Shown: piece by piece, positions 40,607 through 52,399 of the stretch
Layout of the letters: each line of letters starts with the position of its first letter
Numbering within the stretch: position 1 is the stretch's first letter
Source of the DNA: Plasmodium brasilianum
Taxonomy: Eukaryota > Apicomplexa > Aconoidasida > Haemosporida > Plasmodiidae
NCBI RefSeq assembly: GCF_023973825.1
Contig: NC_090116.1
Coordinates: 970,001-1,034,000, forward strand
DNA length: 64,000 nucleotides
Direction: 5' to 3'
The notes under the pieces: model-generated
Seen by the model: only the letters and a program-made list of their open reading frames with translations
Told to the model about the DNA's origin: nothing
The model's database searches: none
Position numbers and translations under genes: made by a program

Positions 40607-43248
40607 ATGGTTCTCAAAAAAAGGGTAAGATGTGTGTGTATTTTCCCTTTTCGGGGGGTACTAACATGTAGGAGTAACGGTGTAGATACACCTTAATGCT
40701 GTCTGTGTGTTGCATGCGCTATGTATGCGTTATGTATGCGTTATGTATGCGTTATGTACGCATTATGTATGCATTATGTATGCATTATGTATGCATTATG
40801 TATGCATTTTGTATATTTTCTGTATCCTTTTTGTATGTTTTTTGTCTTTTTTTTTTTTTTTTTTTTTTTGCCTTTTCACCATTAGCACTCATTTGCACAT
40901 CGAGCAAGAAGGTAGTCCCTCATTCCATATGCACTTGTTCAGGTTATGAAAAAAAAAAAAGAAAAAGAAAAAGAAATATCGGTAGTAGAATAAACATTAG
41001 GGCTTAAGCCTCTCCAAACCACAGAAAAGAATTATGCTGTTATTGATTATGTCTCTAATTGATAATCTTCACATAGGATTACGATAAATAAATTTTTTTT
41101 TTTTTTTATAAACTGTGAATAATATGTATAAAGTGTATCCGTTAAATGTATAAGCTTTTATAACACAAAGTTCTTATGACTACTATGTGCCCTTGTAGAA
41201 TTGATATTTTGTTTGTTCGACAGTAGTTTTTTTCACTTATTTTATTTTATTCTATTCTATTTCATTTTATTTTTATTTTTATTTTATTTTTTTTTTTCCA
41301 TACATTGCAACTTGTATGAACTAGTAAAAAATGATACGAAAAATTCGAACCATTTTTTTTTTCTTTTTTTTTGCAAACATAAAATTAGCAAAATTTGAAA
41401 AATCCCTATTTAATTACTTAAGTGAAATATCTTTTTCTGAATCGTTTGAAAACTTGTTTGAGAAATGTCTTCAAATACCAAATACACTTTGCTTAGGGGG
41501 CACTACAACAGTTATAAGTCCTCCTAGTGTTCATAAGGGACTGATAGCCCACTGGACTTTTGACGATGTGTATGCACTTGACTCTAGCTCAAACAACAAT
41601 CATATGCACAAACTTATAAGACCTGCTCCCAGCTTCAATGGTCGCGGTCATAGCGGGGCCTTTATAGGAGGTATCCACCAGTGTGCACTCTGAAAAGGGG
41701 AAGTATGCTGCCTACGTGTGCCCATGCGAAAAGGCGAATATACGAACATATGTACATAAGAACATATGTACATACGAACATATTTCTACGCCTGTACCTT
41801 TATAGACATATCTATATGAATATTCTTCTTCGTCACACCCTTTTGCTTATTTTCCTTTGTAGATATGGCGGGATTTGTCCCTGCTGGTGATGCACTAAAA
41901 ACGGTTCAGTTCACCATGTGTGTTTAACGCAGAGCAGCGCATGCATAAACTTACATGCACACATATACACAAACACATAAATAGATAAATAGATAAATAG
42001 ATAGATAAATAGATAGATAAATAAATAAATAGATAAATAGATAAATAGATAAATAGATAGATAAATAAATGTACATATATGTATATACATTTATATTTAT
42101 ATATGTATGTGTATTTTTACATGAGTAAAAATACTCAAAGTTGCTTTTTTTCTTTTTTTTTTGCCTGAACAGTGCATAATTTTTGCACTATCCTTTTTGC
42201 GTACTTTTTAATGGGAAAATATGCAAAAAGTTACATTTCAACATAATCATTTTTTTGTTATCGGTTTTGATAAACAGCTATTTTACCTGACACGTATATT
42301 TTTACAAACATGTAGAATGAAATATTTTCCTCGTTTTTCACTTTTTTTTTTTTTTTTTTTTTCTCATGTTAAAAAAATGTAGAGTATTCTGGATATACCT
42401 GCTGGAAAGGTCAACAAATTACTTTCGTAACGTAATTTCACAAATGTAATGATAAGAAAATATTTCGTTTCAATTTGCATGTGTCTCTGTGTATGCTTGT
42501 CAGCATATGGGTAGGATATGTGCGTTTCAGGGTATACATATACATATGTTTATGTACACACATATATGTTTGTGCGTGTGTGCAAACATTATAATGAGCT
42601 TTTTTTTTTTTTGTCTCTCTAACTGGCAGAGATAAGGGGGAGGAAAAAATCGCAGTCCTACTGCACCCCCACATTACTAAACTATCAGTACGAGTAACAG
42701 GCGAAAACAATTCGAACGAAGGACTATCATCTATGGGATATATCCCTCTAAGAAGGTGGACAAATATTGCTATAAGATTAAACGAAGAGGAAATAGAAAT
42801 ATATATTAATGGCGTATATGATAATTCTGTTTATTTAAAAAATAGAGTTACTGAAAAAGGAGGAGATATAAATATAGGTAAGAATAAGAATTATTCAAGT
42901 TTTAATGGTTATTTAGATGAAATATATTTTTATAATAGAAGTCTGCACAAATCAGAAATCAAATCATTTTCTATACCTAGTATAACAGGTATATATGACA
43001 CAGATTTTGTGTATGTAGGTAATTATAGTTGTAATTATATGACAGCTAAAAGTAAGGATCTATGTAAAGAAAATTATAAATTATGTACTTTATTTGATTT
43101 ATATAATGGTGCTATTCATTATGCTAGAGTTAATGGAATTTTAACAGAAACAGCCAACTTGTGGACATCCGACGATACAGAAAACTCGTTTGAAAAAGAA
43201 GAGAAACGAATTGCTCTCTGTTGTAAAATATATGATTATGCTGATTAG
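40607..43248 (+). CDS. LamG/concanavalin-like secreted protein, five exons, 357 residues
   Basis: Proposed exons are 40607-40667, 40886-40942, 41389-41670, 41863-41917 and 42630-43248; all GT-AG, phases match, 1,074 bases. The last three are the best supported. They encode a LamG/pentraxin jelly-roll domain: KGLIAHWTFDDVYALDSSS (opening strand), FNGRGHSGAFIGGD, then YIPLRRWTNIAIRLNEEEIE, IYINGVYDN and FNGYLDEIYFYNRSLHKSE. A C-terminal Cys domain follows (GNYSCNYMTAKSKDLCKENY, LWTSDD, ALCCKIYD), typical of extracellular proteins. Exons 1-2 would supply a Cys-rich hydrophobic N-terminus (VRCVCIFPFRGVLT, LICTSSKK), acting as a signal sequence. LamG-type folds bind glycans or proteins; the role here is unknown. 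Exons 1-2 are less certain. Confidence 0.72.
41965..42072. repeat. ATAGATAA tandem repeat in LamG gene intron 4
   Basis: About thirteen units of ATAGATAA/ATAAATAA within the 712-base intron of the LamG gene. Confidence 0.88.
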
Positions 43249-43366
43249 ACAAAGCACAAGATAAAGGTGAGAGGAGGGGGAGGGGGAAATGAAGAGAAGG
43301 AGAACATGCCATGTTATCATGTGTTATGAAGGAATTAATTGAGGAGTTTAAAACGTTATAAGGATA

Positions 43367-43406
<40 letters not shown>

Positions 43407-44095
43407 GAAGCCAAACAAGAGGAAGGAGCAAAAGGTGGAGAACAATAAAAGATACACCTTCAACCAAGCAGCAATTTTGATGATGAGAAAAAGGTTTTCA
43501 TTACTACATCTTCGGTTAGCGTATTTCTAATGGATTCTTATAAGTTCAAGGCTTAAGTCCATACAATATCCACATATGCATGTACACTTACAGATGCGCA
43601 TCATACACTGCACAAATGCTTATGCACCTCTATTCATTTCATCGAAAGCCCTTTTTTTCCAGCACACCCGTTACGTGGAAGTTGTTCCTAATTTTTCGCA
43701 TTTTTGGTTGTGTTCTTTCGCGTTCATAATTTTTCGAAACTTTTCCCAATTTTACATAATTTCTCGCAATTTTGAGCAATTGTTTTTTCTCCCTTATGAA
43801 AGGGATATTGTTTCGTATCGAAGGAACACATTCTGTTTGAACTTATTTGAAGCACGATATAAATAGTGCTGTTTTAAGGAAAATAAAAAAATAAATAAGA
43901 AATAGCGAAAAGAATTTTTTCAACTTTAAATTTTTTAAAAGTGTCAATATTTATACTTTCAACAGCATAAAAATGCATCATTTAAAATGGTATTGCATTT
44001 AGGTATGTATGCACATACTTATGAGTACCAGATAGTATATCTTCTTTTATAAATTAAAGAGTAGGTTCCTGCTTTACAGGCCCCCATAGAGTAGT
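43249..44095. other. spacer after the LamG gene
   Basis: Convergent spacer between the LamG gene and the small reverse gene at 44096. It has an (AT)n tract at 43368-43401 and ATTTTTCGCATT-type degenerate repeats near 43690-43780; no gene is supported. Confidence 0.5.
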
Positions 44096-44826
44096 TTATA
44101 ATTCGTTCTGAGTTGTATTTAAAGACAGGAAAGAAAAGACCCCCTTCGCTCTTGTCGCACTTTTTGCTGTTTTTACAGCGGCCTGCAAGTCGTGTTAAAT
44201 TTGTTTTAATATTACATATTCAGATTTTATTCAATATAATTTAGTGCGACATAATTTTGTGCGACATAATTTTGTGCGATATAATTTTGTTCGATATAAC
44301 TTTGTTCTATATAATTTTGTTCGATATAATTTTGTTCGATATAATTTTGTTCGATATAATTTTGTTCGATATAGTTTTGTTCGATATAACTTTGTTCGAT
44401 ATAATTTTGTTCGATATAATTTTATTGAATATAATTTTATTCATTTCATTTCAATTTAATTCAATTCAGTTCAATTTAATTCAATTTAATTCAATTCAGT
44501 ACAATTCAATTCAGTTCAATTCAATTCAATTCAATTCAATTTATTTTTTTATTTTTATTTTTATTTTTTTTCCGTGGTACAACAGATAAGAATATTTCTC
44601 AACGTACTGTGAGTTGCCTTCCTCCTGTTCTGTTGGCCCTTATATTGCTACCTTTATAATAACGAGTATTTAAGAATAGGAAAGTACAAGCATAACATGT
44701 AGTTACATACGTATGCATATGTCTATATGCTTGTATCTTTATATGTGTATGTGAAGGATGTGTGCATGTATAATTTTGTGTACATGTTACAATAAGAGAA
44801 AATGTTATAAGGCAGAGTTTTGCCAT
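44096..44826 (-). CDS. small spliced secreted protein, three exons, 57 residues (unrecognised)
   Basis: Reverse-strand exons 44784-44826, 44608-44651 and 44096-44182 join in phases 1 and 0 with GT-AG borders (donors GTACAC and GTACGT, acceptors ATAAAG and TTGCAG), 174 bases to TAA. Exon 1 is a short signal-peptide-like hydrophobic start ([14 protein letters not shown]). Exon 2 reads [14 protein letters not shown], exon 3 [20 protein letters not shown] and LNTTQNEL. The mature part is basic and helical. The second intron contains a TTCGATATAATTTTG minisatellite. Non-repetitive, GC-richer exon 3 with a consensus acceptor is the strongest evidence. A mitochondrial peptide is an alternative reading of the same N-terminus. 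Confidence 0.5.
44240..44440. repeat. 15-bp tandem repeat TTCGATATAATTTTG
   Basis: Thirteen copies with minor variants, continuing into TTCAATTCAA repeats to 44540. Located in an intron of the candidate gene at 44096-44826. Confidence 0.92.
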
Positions 44827-44845
44827 GTTACGCCTGTGTATACAT

Positions 44846-44976
44846 TTTCGTTTTCGTTTTCGTTTTCGTTTTCATTTTTATTTTCATTTTTATTTTCATT
44901 TTCGTTTTCGTTTTCATTTTTATTTTCATTTTCGTTTTCATTTTCGTTTTCGTTTTCATTTTCGTTTTCATTTTCT
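44846..44976. repeat. TTTTCGTTTTCATTTTTA hexamer array
   Basis: Alternating TTTTCG, TTTTCA and TTTTTA hexamers. All three forward frames are open as Phe-rich shadows. Confidence 0.88.
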
Positions 44977-45651
44977 TATTACACACCATTCATTTGTTAT
45001 ATATGAAGCATGCACATAATATAACACAATTTCAACATCGTAATTTGAAAGGAAAATTTTAATTCTTGTTTCTCTTGTTTTGCTGAAATGATTGAGTCAT
45101 GGAAAGACAAGCGAATGGTAAAGGAACATGTGTTATTTAAGCCTTTTTTTTTTATTTTATTTTATTTTATTTTTCTTTTTTTATTTTATTTATTTTTCTT
45201 TTTTTATTTTTCTTTTTTTATTTTTCCCTCTTTCTCATTTACTCATTTTTTGTTTATATCTTTTTATTTTATTTTTTTTTTTCCCACCTTTTTAAACAAT
45301 GTACATTCAGTTTTACGCTTAAGCATTTTTTATCCCATATGTTACATGAAAAAAGTTTAATCATTTTTTAAATGTTTCTCTGGTTACACGTGTCTTCATA
45401 TGGTAAATTTTCATGCGTCCATTTTGTCAAAATTTTCAGTATATTTTTTTTGTGCAGCTTAAATAAAACAAAATAAAAAGAAGAAAAAAAGAAAAAAGGA
45501 ACATTATTTTTAATGATCCCTACGGTACACCATAATTAAAAAACGACACTGAGTCATGTGATTACTTTTTTTTTAAGTTAACTTCTGAGCTTTTTCGACA
45601 GACATATAAACAAACGAGCAAACAGATAAAGAAGAGTTAAAAAAAGTTTAT

Positions 45652-45855
45652 TCTTTTGTCCATTCATTTGTCCATTCATTTGTCCATTCTTTTGTCCATT
45701 CATTTGTCCATTCTTTTGTCCATTCATTTGTCCATTCTTTTGTCCATTCATTTGTCCATTCTTTTGTCCATTCATTTGTCCATTCTTTTGTCCATTCATT
45801 TGTCCATTCTTTTGTCCATTCATTTGTCCATTCATTTATCCATTCTTTTATCAAT
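45652..45855. repeat. TTTGTCCATTCA/TTTTGTCCATTC tandem repeat
   Basis: About seventeen copies of a 12-base unit. The reverse strand reads NGQMNGQK or NEWTKEWT depending on frame; neither has supporting flanks. 45856-46432 is otherwise AT-rich, with (TTTTTGTTCTTA)n near 46030-46125 and the upstream region of the gene at 46433. Confidence 0.9.
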
Positions 45856-46432
45856 TTGCTTCTTTATTGGGTTTTTTTATTTATTTTTTTTTTTCCCCAT
45901 AACTATCAGTACCTCGATACGTGCTGTTTTCCATTTTATCCCCTTATATGTATACTCTGTGTGTACATTTTTTTTTTTTTGTTTTGGTGAAGTCAACAAC
46001 ATTTAATTAGTAACAGTCTGAGAAGATTTTGTTTTTGTTCTTATTTTTGTTCTAATTTTTGTTCTTATTTTTTTATTATTTTTGATCTTACTTTTTTATT
46101 ATTTTTGTTCTTACTTTTGTTATTTCTGTTTTAATCTGTTTTGCATTAACGCGTACATGTAGGTACACGTGTGCACAAAAGAGTGTGTAACAGTTATAGG
46201 CCCCCCCCCTGCTAACAAATTAAAACAATCGAAATTGTTGATCAGTATATACAATCTAAATAGTTTATTATATTAATAAAACAGTACTGACGAGAACACG
46301 TGATTTTTGACTTTCTAACACTTAAGTAGAGTGTGTAATAGAATAATTAATATTTTGAAAAGGCGAACGACTACGTAGTGAGGTCTACCTTAGCACACAA
46401 GTATAATAAGTGTGACCTAGCATTTAAAAGTA

Positions 46433-48667
46433 ATGAGTGAAAAAAGAATCATGAAGGAGGATATTAATATGGATAATAATAAGGGTAATAATAAGGATAT
46501 TAATATGGATAATAATAAGGGTAATAATAAGGATATTAATATGGATAATAATAAGGGTAATAATAAGGATATTAATATGGATAATAATAAGGGTAATAAT
46601 GAGGATATTAATATGGATAATAATAAGGGTAATAATAAGGATAATAATGAGGATAATAACAAGGATAATAATGAGGATAATAATGAGGATAATAACAAGG
46701 ATAATAATGAGGATAATAATGAGGATAATAACAAGGATAATAATGAGGATAATAATGAGGATAATAACAAGGATAATAATGAGGATAATAATGAGGAGTT
46801 CATTAACTCAGAGGACATAATAAGAGAAGGGACGTTTTCACATAATAAGAATGAAAATCAGAGAGGAATAGAGAAAATGGTTTCAATGGATTCACTTGAA
46901 AATATTTCTCCATCCAAGCATCAAAATAATAATCAAGACAACAACTCTAAAATGTTGGAAGAAATGGCAGGTGGTTCTACTACGCTATATAGCGATGTAA
47001 CTATAGGACCAACTCAACGTGAAATAACAGATGGAAATAATTTGCTTTTAAAAAGTAATGGCTTAAAAAGTGGTATGTCTAAAATAGATATGTCAGGTGT
47101 ATATGGGTCCACACAATCAAAAGCAGTAGCAAACGTAGCAGCAAACGTAGCAGATGAAGCAGTAGCAAACGTAGCAGATGAAGCAACCCCCCTAGGTGAT
47201 AACGCATCACTTGAAGAAAACACAGAACATGTAACAGTCGATCGGAGCAAAAGTGGTTACACTTACGAACATCCCAGTGGAAAAAGCGCTTTGAAGAAGA
47301 ATTCCTATTTAAGCATGGAGGAAAAAGTAGAAGAAATCATATGCAATGATAAGAAAAAAATAAAGACGTCATATGAGGAAAGGAAACAGGAGGGGGAAGC
47401 ACACAAAACGGATGGCGTAGATGATGACAAAGTGAAGGATGACAAAGTGAAGGATGACAGAGTGAAGGATGAAAGAGTGAAGGATGAAAGAGTACAGGGA
47501 AAAGGCAGTTCGGACATAAATTGCACCAACAACGAATATAATGAAAAAAGGGTAAAGAGCAGTTTAAGTAGTAGTGAAGACGTACAAGAAGGAGATGGTG
47601 ATAGTGCTCCTCCTTTAAATAAATTTAATTCTACTTCTACTGAGATGCCATCCAATAATGAACTGCTAGGTAGAACATATTCGAATAAGAATATAAAATT
47701 TTTTCAAAAAGAAGAAAAAATAGATAATTGTGTTGATGAGATAAACTATAGGACAAGTAAAAGCAAAGCACATGACCAAGGCAAGGAAAAAAGGGATATG
47801 AATAATAATAGGATATATAAAACTCCACAAAAAATAAAAAATATAGATGAATTCTTAACGGAAAAAAGAAGTAATCAAGGAGTAACTGTCTTTGTAGGGG
47901 AAAAAATACAAAAGGTTAAAGCTGATTTTAAATATGGTGAAGATGTACCTGTTAAAACTCATAGTCGAACAATATATGAATCACAGTATAGTGAGGAATA
48001 TAGGTACCATGAATTACATGGTGAAAGAATCATTGAAAAGAAGAATGAGAAAACTGTTTTTATAGCACAAAGATGTGAAAGAAGTAATGCAGATGCACGT
48101 GCGGGGGAAGCGCTAATTAAAAAGAAACCAGAAAAAATTGTTTTCGAAGCACAAAGATGTGAAAGAAGTAATGCAGATGCAAGAGCAGGGGAAGAACTAG
48201 TTAAGAAAATTCCAGAAAAAAGCATTTTCGAAGCACAAAGATGTGAAAGAAGTAATGCAGATGCACGAGCGGGGGAAGCAATAGTTAAGAAAACTCCAGA
48301 AAAAGCCGTTTTCGAAGCACAAAGATGTGAAAGAAGTAATGCAGATGCAAGAGCAGGGGAAGAATTAGTTAAGAAAATTCCAGAAAAAAGCATTTTCGAA
48401 GCACAAAGGTGTGAAAGAAGTAATGCAGATGCACGGGCTGGAGAAAACATAAAGGAAAAAGGTAATGGCATGTATGTATTCGAATCGCAAGGTAGTATTA
48501 GCAGTACTGCTGATGTAAGATCATGTGAAAAATTAGAAGAAAAAAACAATGAAAAGGTAATATATGAAGCCCAAAAATGTAAAGAAAGTATTGCAGATTT
48601 TAGATCTTCAGATAAGATAAAAGAAGTCATGAAAAGAAACTTGTCCGATGAGTGTCACACCATCTAG
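46433..48667 (+). CDS. acidic protein with C-terminal 28-residue CERSNADARAGE repeats (unrecognised)
   Basis: Single open frame of 744 residues, no signal peptide. Residues 9-120 are tandem Asn/Asp repeats (DINMDNNKGNNK, then NEDNNEDNNKD). The middle is charged with KVKDDKVKDDR and NVADEA repeats. A conserved-looking domain starts near 480 (FLTEKRSNQGVTVFVGEKIQ KVKADF). Five 28-residue units follow at about 530-675 with core EAQRCERSNADARAGE, each preceded by a basic KKxPEK linker. Two diverged units close the protein (VFESQGSISSTADVRSCEKL, IYEAQKCKESIADFRSSDK). The regular aromatic-Glu-Ala-Gln ... Ala-Asp-x-Arg spacing suggests a filamentous or cytoskeletal scaffold, distantly reminiscent of microtubule-associated or pellicular repeat proteins. 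This is an inference; it lacks the EKxVEVP motif of alveolins. Confidence 0.85.
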   Translation: MSEKRIMKEDINMDNNKGNNKDINMDNNKGNNKDINMDNNKGNNKDINMDNNKGNNEDINMDNNKGNNKDNNEDNNKDNNEDNNEDNNKDNNEDNNEDNNKDNNEDNNEDNNKDNNEDNNEEFINSEDIIREGTFSHNKNENQRGIEKMVSMDSLENISPSKHQNNNQDNNSKMLEEMAGGSTTLYSDVTIGPTQREITDGNNLLLKSNGLKSGMSKIDMSGVYGSTQSKAVANVAANVADEAVANVADEATPLGDNASLEENTEHVTVDRSKSGYTYEHPSGKSALKKNSYLSMEEKVEEIICNDKKKIKTSYEERKQEGEAHKTDGVDDDKVKDDKVKDDRVKDERVKDERVQGKGSSDINCTNNEYNEKRVKSSLSSSEDVQEGDGDSAPPLNKFNSTSTEMPSNNELLGRTYSNKNIKFFQKEEKIDNCVDEINYRTSKSKAHDQGKEKRDMNNNRIYKTPQKIKNIDEFLTEKRSNQGVTVFVGEKIQKVKADFKYGEDVPVKTHSRTIYESQYSEEYRYHELHGERIIEKKNEKTVFIAQRCERSNADARAGEALIKKKPEKIVFEAQRCERSNADARAGEELVKKIPEKSIFEAQRCERSNADARAGEAIVKKTPEKAVFEAQRCERSNADARAGEELVKKIPEKSIFEAQRCERSNADARAGENIKEKGNGMYVFESQGSISSTADVRSCEKLEEKNNEKVIYEAQKCKESIADFRSSDKIKEVMKRNLSDECHTI

Positions 48668-48899
48668 GAGTGAGAAAGACTCCTTGTGAGTACTCGCGGA
48701 ATGATTCTTCTCTATTATTTCTTGTTACTATTTTTTTACGATTGTTTTTTTTTTTTTGGTTCGTTTTTTTTTAATTGTCGATTTTTTTTTTTTTTTTTTT
48801 TTTTTTATTATTAATGCAATTTTTAAACTCGGTCTGTTCTAATTTAAAATGTACGGTATAGCGAACAAACGAGAAAATTTTGAATTTATGCTTTTATAA

Positions 48900-49135
48900 T
48901 AATGACAATAGTGATAGTGCTAGTAGTAGCAGCAGTAGTAGCAGCAGTAGTAGTAGCAGTAGCAGTAGCAGTAGCAGCAGCAGTAGCAGTAGCAGTAGCA
49001 GTAGCAGCAGCAGTAGTAGCAGCAGTAGCAGTAGTAGCAGCAGTAGCAGTAGTAGCAGCAGTAGCAGCAGTAGCAGTAGTAGCAGCAGTAGCAGCAGTAG
49101 CAGTAGTAGCAGCAGTAGCAGCAGTAGTAGTAATG
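48900..49135. repeat. AGC/AGT trinucleotide microsatellite
   Basis: About 75 consecutive AGC or AGT triplets, giving Ser, Val/Ala or Leu runs in different frames. No ATG-initiated frame with unique flanks exists, so it is non-coding. It lies 230 bases after the stop of the preceding gene. Confidence 0.93.
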
Positions 49136-49727
49136 GTAATACTACGAATTGTGATAACTCCAACTGTTAAAATAATAGGAATAATAAAATGTTATTACCA
49201 AAAAAAGGATGAGGGCACGGGTTGACGAAACGGGGGGACGACAAAAAAAAAAAAAATAAAAAATGCGAAATGGTACCGACAAATAGTAAAGAAATTCGGT
49301 TTATACTTTTATTAAGGATGAAGCGCATATACGTTTGGCGGCTTTTACATACACATACATAAACATATATATAATTTTTTTTTTTATCCTTGTGGTGGGG
49401 CATACACGGGAATGCACTTTAAATGTCAGTGTTTATAATTACGTGTTTCACGTTTATAGTTTTACTTTTTAAAATGGAAGCATGAAACGGAAGATACAAT
49501 TGCACTTATTTTTTTGAAAAAAAAAAAAAAAAAAAAAGAAGGTGCCCTTAGAAAAACTGAAAGAGATAAACAAGGATACCATTCTTCTATTTGTATCTCA
49601 AATAAAAAACGAAATATATGCATCTTATATTATACTTGGGCATATAGTACCTACCCCCTTGGAGCAACAGTCGTGTAACTGTTGTCAAATTAGAAAGACT
49701 CATTTCTCTTTATGCTTAATAGTGTGT

Positions 49728-52351
49728 TTACATGGTTTCTTCTGATATGATGGTGTACTCATTTAAAAAAAACAAATTAGATGAAGAGATGTGCATAAAA
49801 TCATTTAGCAAGTGTTTATTCATAAGGTTCTCTTTTGTGCTACTAGAATATTTCTGTAATAGTATGTCGAGCAAATAACGTTTGTAGCAGAAATTAGGTT
49901 TGTCTAAACTTAAATTTACATCTGAATTGAGTTTAAAACATAAATCATTTAGTTCTTTTAAATATTCTTCATTCGTTTGGAGGACTTCTTTTTCATCTTG
50001 TTCCTTTTTTGGAAGTTCATCCGATGTGCCGTTATATGTGCTATCGGGTAAGAAGCTGAATACCCTATTATCCAATGTATCATCACCATTCCCTTGTTCT
50101 TCCTCTCCTTTTTTCTCTTCCTTTTTACTAAACATTGTTAACAAGGAGAAGGGTCTTTTCAAATTAGACTTAACAATATTTAGAAAGTGATTATTCGTTC
50201 CTTGGTCATTTTGGATAGAGTCTTCCTCATTTGTATTCTTATTCTTTTGGTCCACAGTTCCATCGTTAGCTGAAACTAACTTTTCATATTTGTTTTCTTC
50301 ATTTTTGTTGTTATCATTTACATAAGTAAATAAGTTTTCATTCAAATCCAAAAAATCGTTCATCCAATTTCTACGGATGTCATTACTTTTGGTTTTTCCA
50401 AAATTTCGTAAAAAATTGGAGTCAATTTTTGTATTCTTCATATACCTTTTTTTTTGTTTTTCTTTCTGCATTTTTCTATTCGTTGATGTGATTAGATACT
50501 TCAAGTTGTTCAAAAAATTCTGCTCAGAGTTATCATCATCAGGGGTACTACTCTTCACTGTCTGATAGTAGTTATCCTTCGCAATGATGCTCCACCTATC
50601 CATAGAAGTGTAATCAATGGGAGTACTGACACCTATGGAAACATCTGAACCAGTGGTATCATCCCTCATTTGACTTGCACTTTGCATCTCTAACATCTTA
50701 TAGGTGATTAATTCCTTAAACATAAATTTCTCTTTTTCGTCAAAATGCAAATTTGAAAAGAAGTCCTCTTCATGCATATACTCACCAGTTGTTCCTCTAA
50801 ACTGTACATGTGCATGTAAGAAATTGTCATCCTTATTATCTACAGATAATGGTATTTCCTTATTGCGGGATATGGCCAATGAAGGGTTATTTCTATTACT
50901 ACTGCTACTAATACTGCTGCTACTACTGCTGCTACTATTGCTGCTACTACTGCTGCTACTACTGCTACTACTACTGCTACTACTACTACTACTGTTACTA
51001 CCACCTAGGACTACATGGGGTGCTTTTCTCCAACTGGACATTAATGGTATTAAGTGAAAAGCGTCTGATAAAATGTCTGTCTGGTTGACAAGCTGTTGTT
51101 CAAGCCACTCATGTAACTTCTCTTCTTTCGTTAATTCTTTTTTATTTCTTATATTTTTATATTCACTGCCACCAGAAATAGTGGTATGCAAAATATTTTC
51201 GTTCACATGAGAGACAGTGCCATCATTATGATCATCATCATCGTCATGATTATCACCAGTATTACCCTCATCCTCATCATTCTTTTCGTTGTCTTTTTCC
51301 TTTTCCATATTTTTTTCTTGATTATTACTCATTGCACTAGGGGTTTCTACAGAATTACTTGCACTGAACCTACTTCTCATTATGTATTCATTTTTTAATT
51401 CCATTGTATGTTCAGACATATGAATTGCCTTCAAATGTTCATTATGATTACTACTCAAATTGTTATTCGGGTATGCATTTGCATTAATCTCTTCATAGTT
51501 CATCATCATCATATGTTCACTCGACTCGTTATAATTTGACGCCTTAAAAGTTGCAGGCATGTTCATATTTGATCCAACATGACCCACAACTCCAACTGTT
51601 CCTACTGTTCCACCCATTAAGAACGCATTACTACTCGCATTCTTCGAAAGGATAACACTATTTTGTAGCTTCGACATAGAAGCCATCATATTTTTACTAT
51701 TGAATGCTGAAATACCGTTCGTATCATTCATTACATTGTTATGAGTCATTACTACACTGCTTATAGGTGGATAATGGTTTTGGGTGGGTCTACTACTCTC
51801 ATCATAGCAATCGTTCATCATGTTGAAATTGTCCATATGTTCATTATTACTCATCGTGTACATCTTATTACCTAACACGTTTGGAGGAATGTTCTTGTTA
51901 CTATTATTACTATTATTATTAAGTGGATGATGTAAGCTCATCATACTACTCTCCTCGTTGAAATCAACTACAGCATCTTCTATTATATTCGTCACTATGT
52001 TATTTCTCATCTGACTAGAGTTTTTTGCTAAATTAATTTTCCTATTATTGTGCATAGGCATATTAGGAGAAAGAGGTATATTATTTGCATTTAGGGATAT
52101 ATAATTGGGGTTACTTGACATTTTTTCGGCAAATTTCATATTGCTAATCTTTTGATTATTGTTCATAATGTTACTGGCGCTCATAATATTATTACCGTTC
52201 ATAATATTGTTACTACTGTTGGTACTACTCACCATACTGTTAAAGGGGGGGGCAAGGGCATTCCTATTCATTAAACTGTTGTTGCTATATCTTGGTATAT
52301 TCGGGGGGGCAGAGGAATTATTATTATTACTATTATTATTACTATTATTAC

Positions 52352-52399
<48 letters not shown>

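Noticed and set aside
48880..49170. 96-residue poly-Ser, 89-residue poly-Leu and Ala/Val frames
   Set aside because: AGC/AGT microsatellite open in many frames, no ATG with unique flanks.
49542..49745. Single-exon 67-residue gene
   Set aside because: The frame starts with GTG after a poly-A tract; kept only as a low-interest finding.
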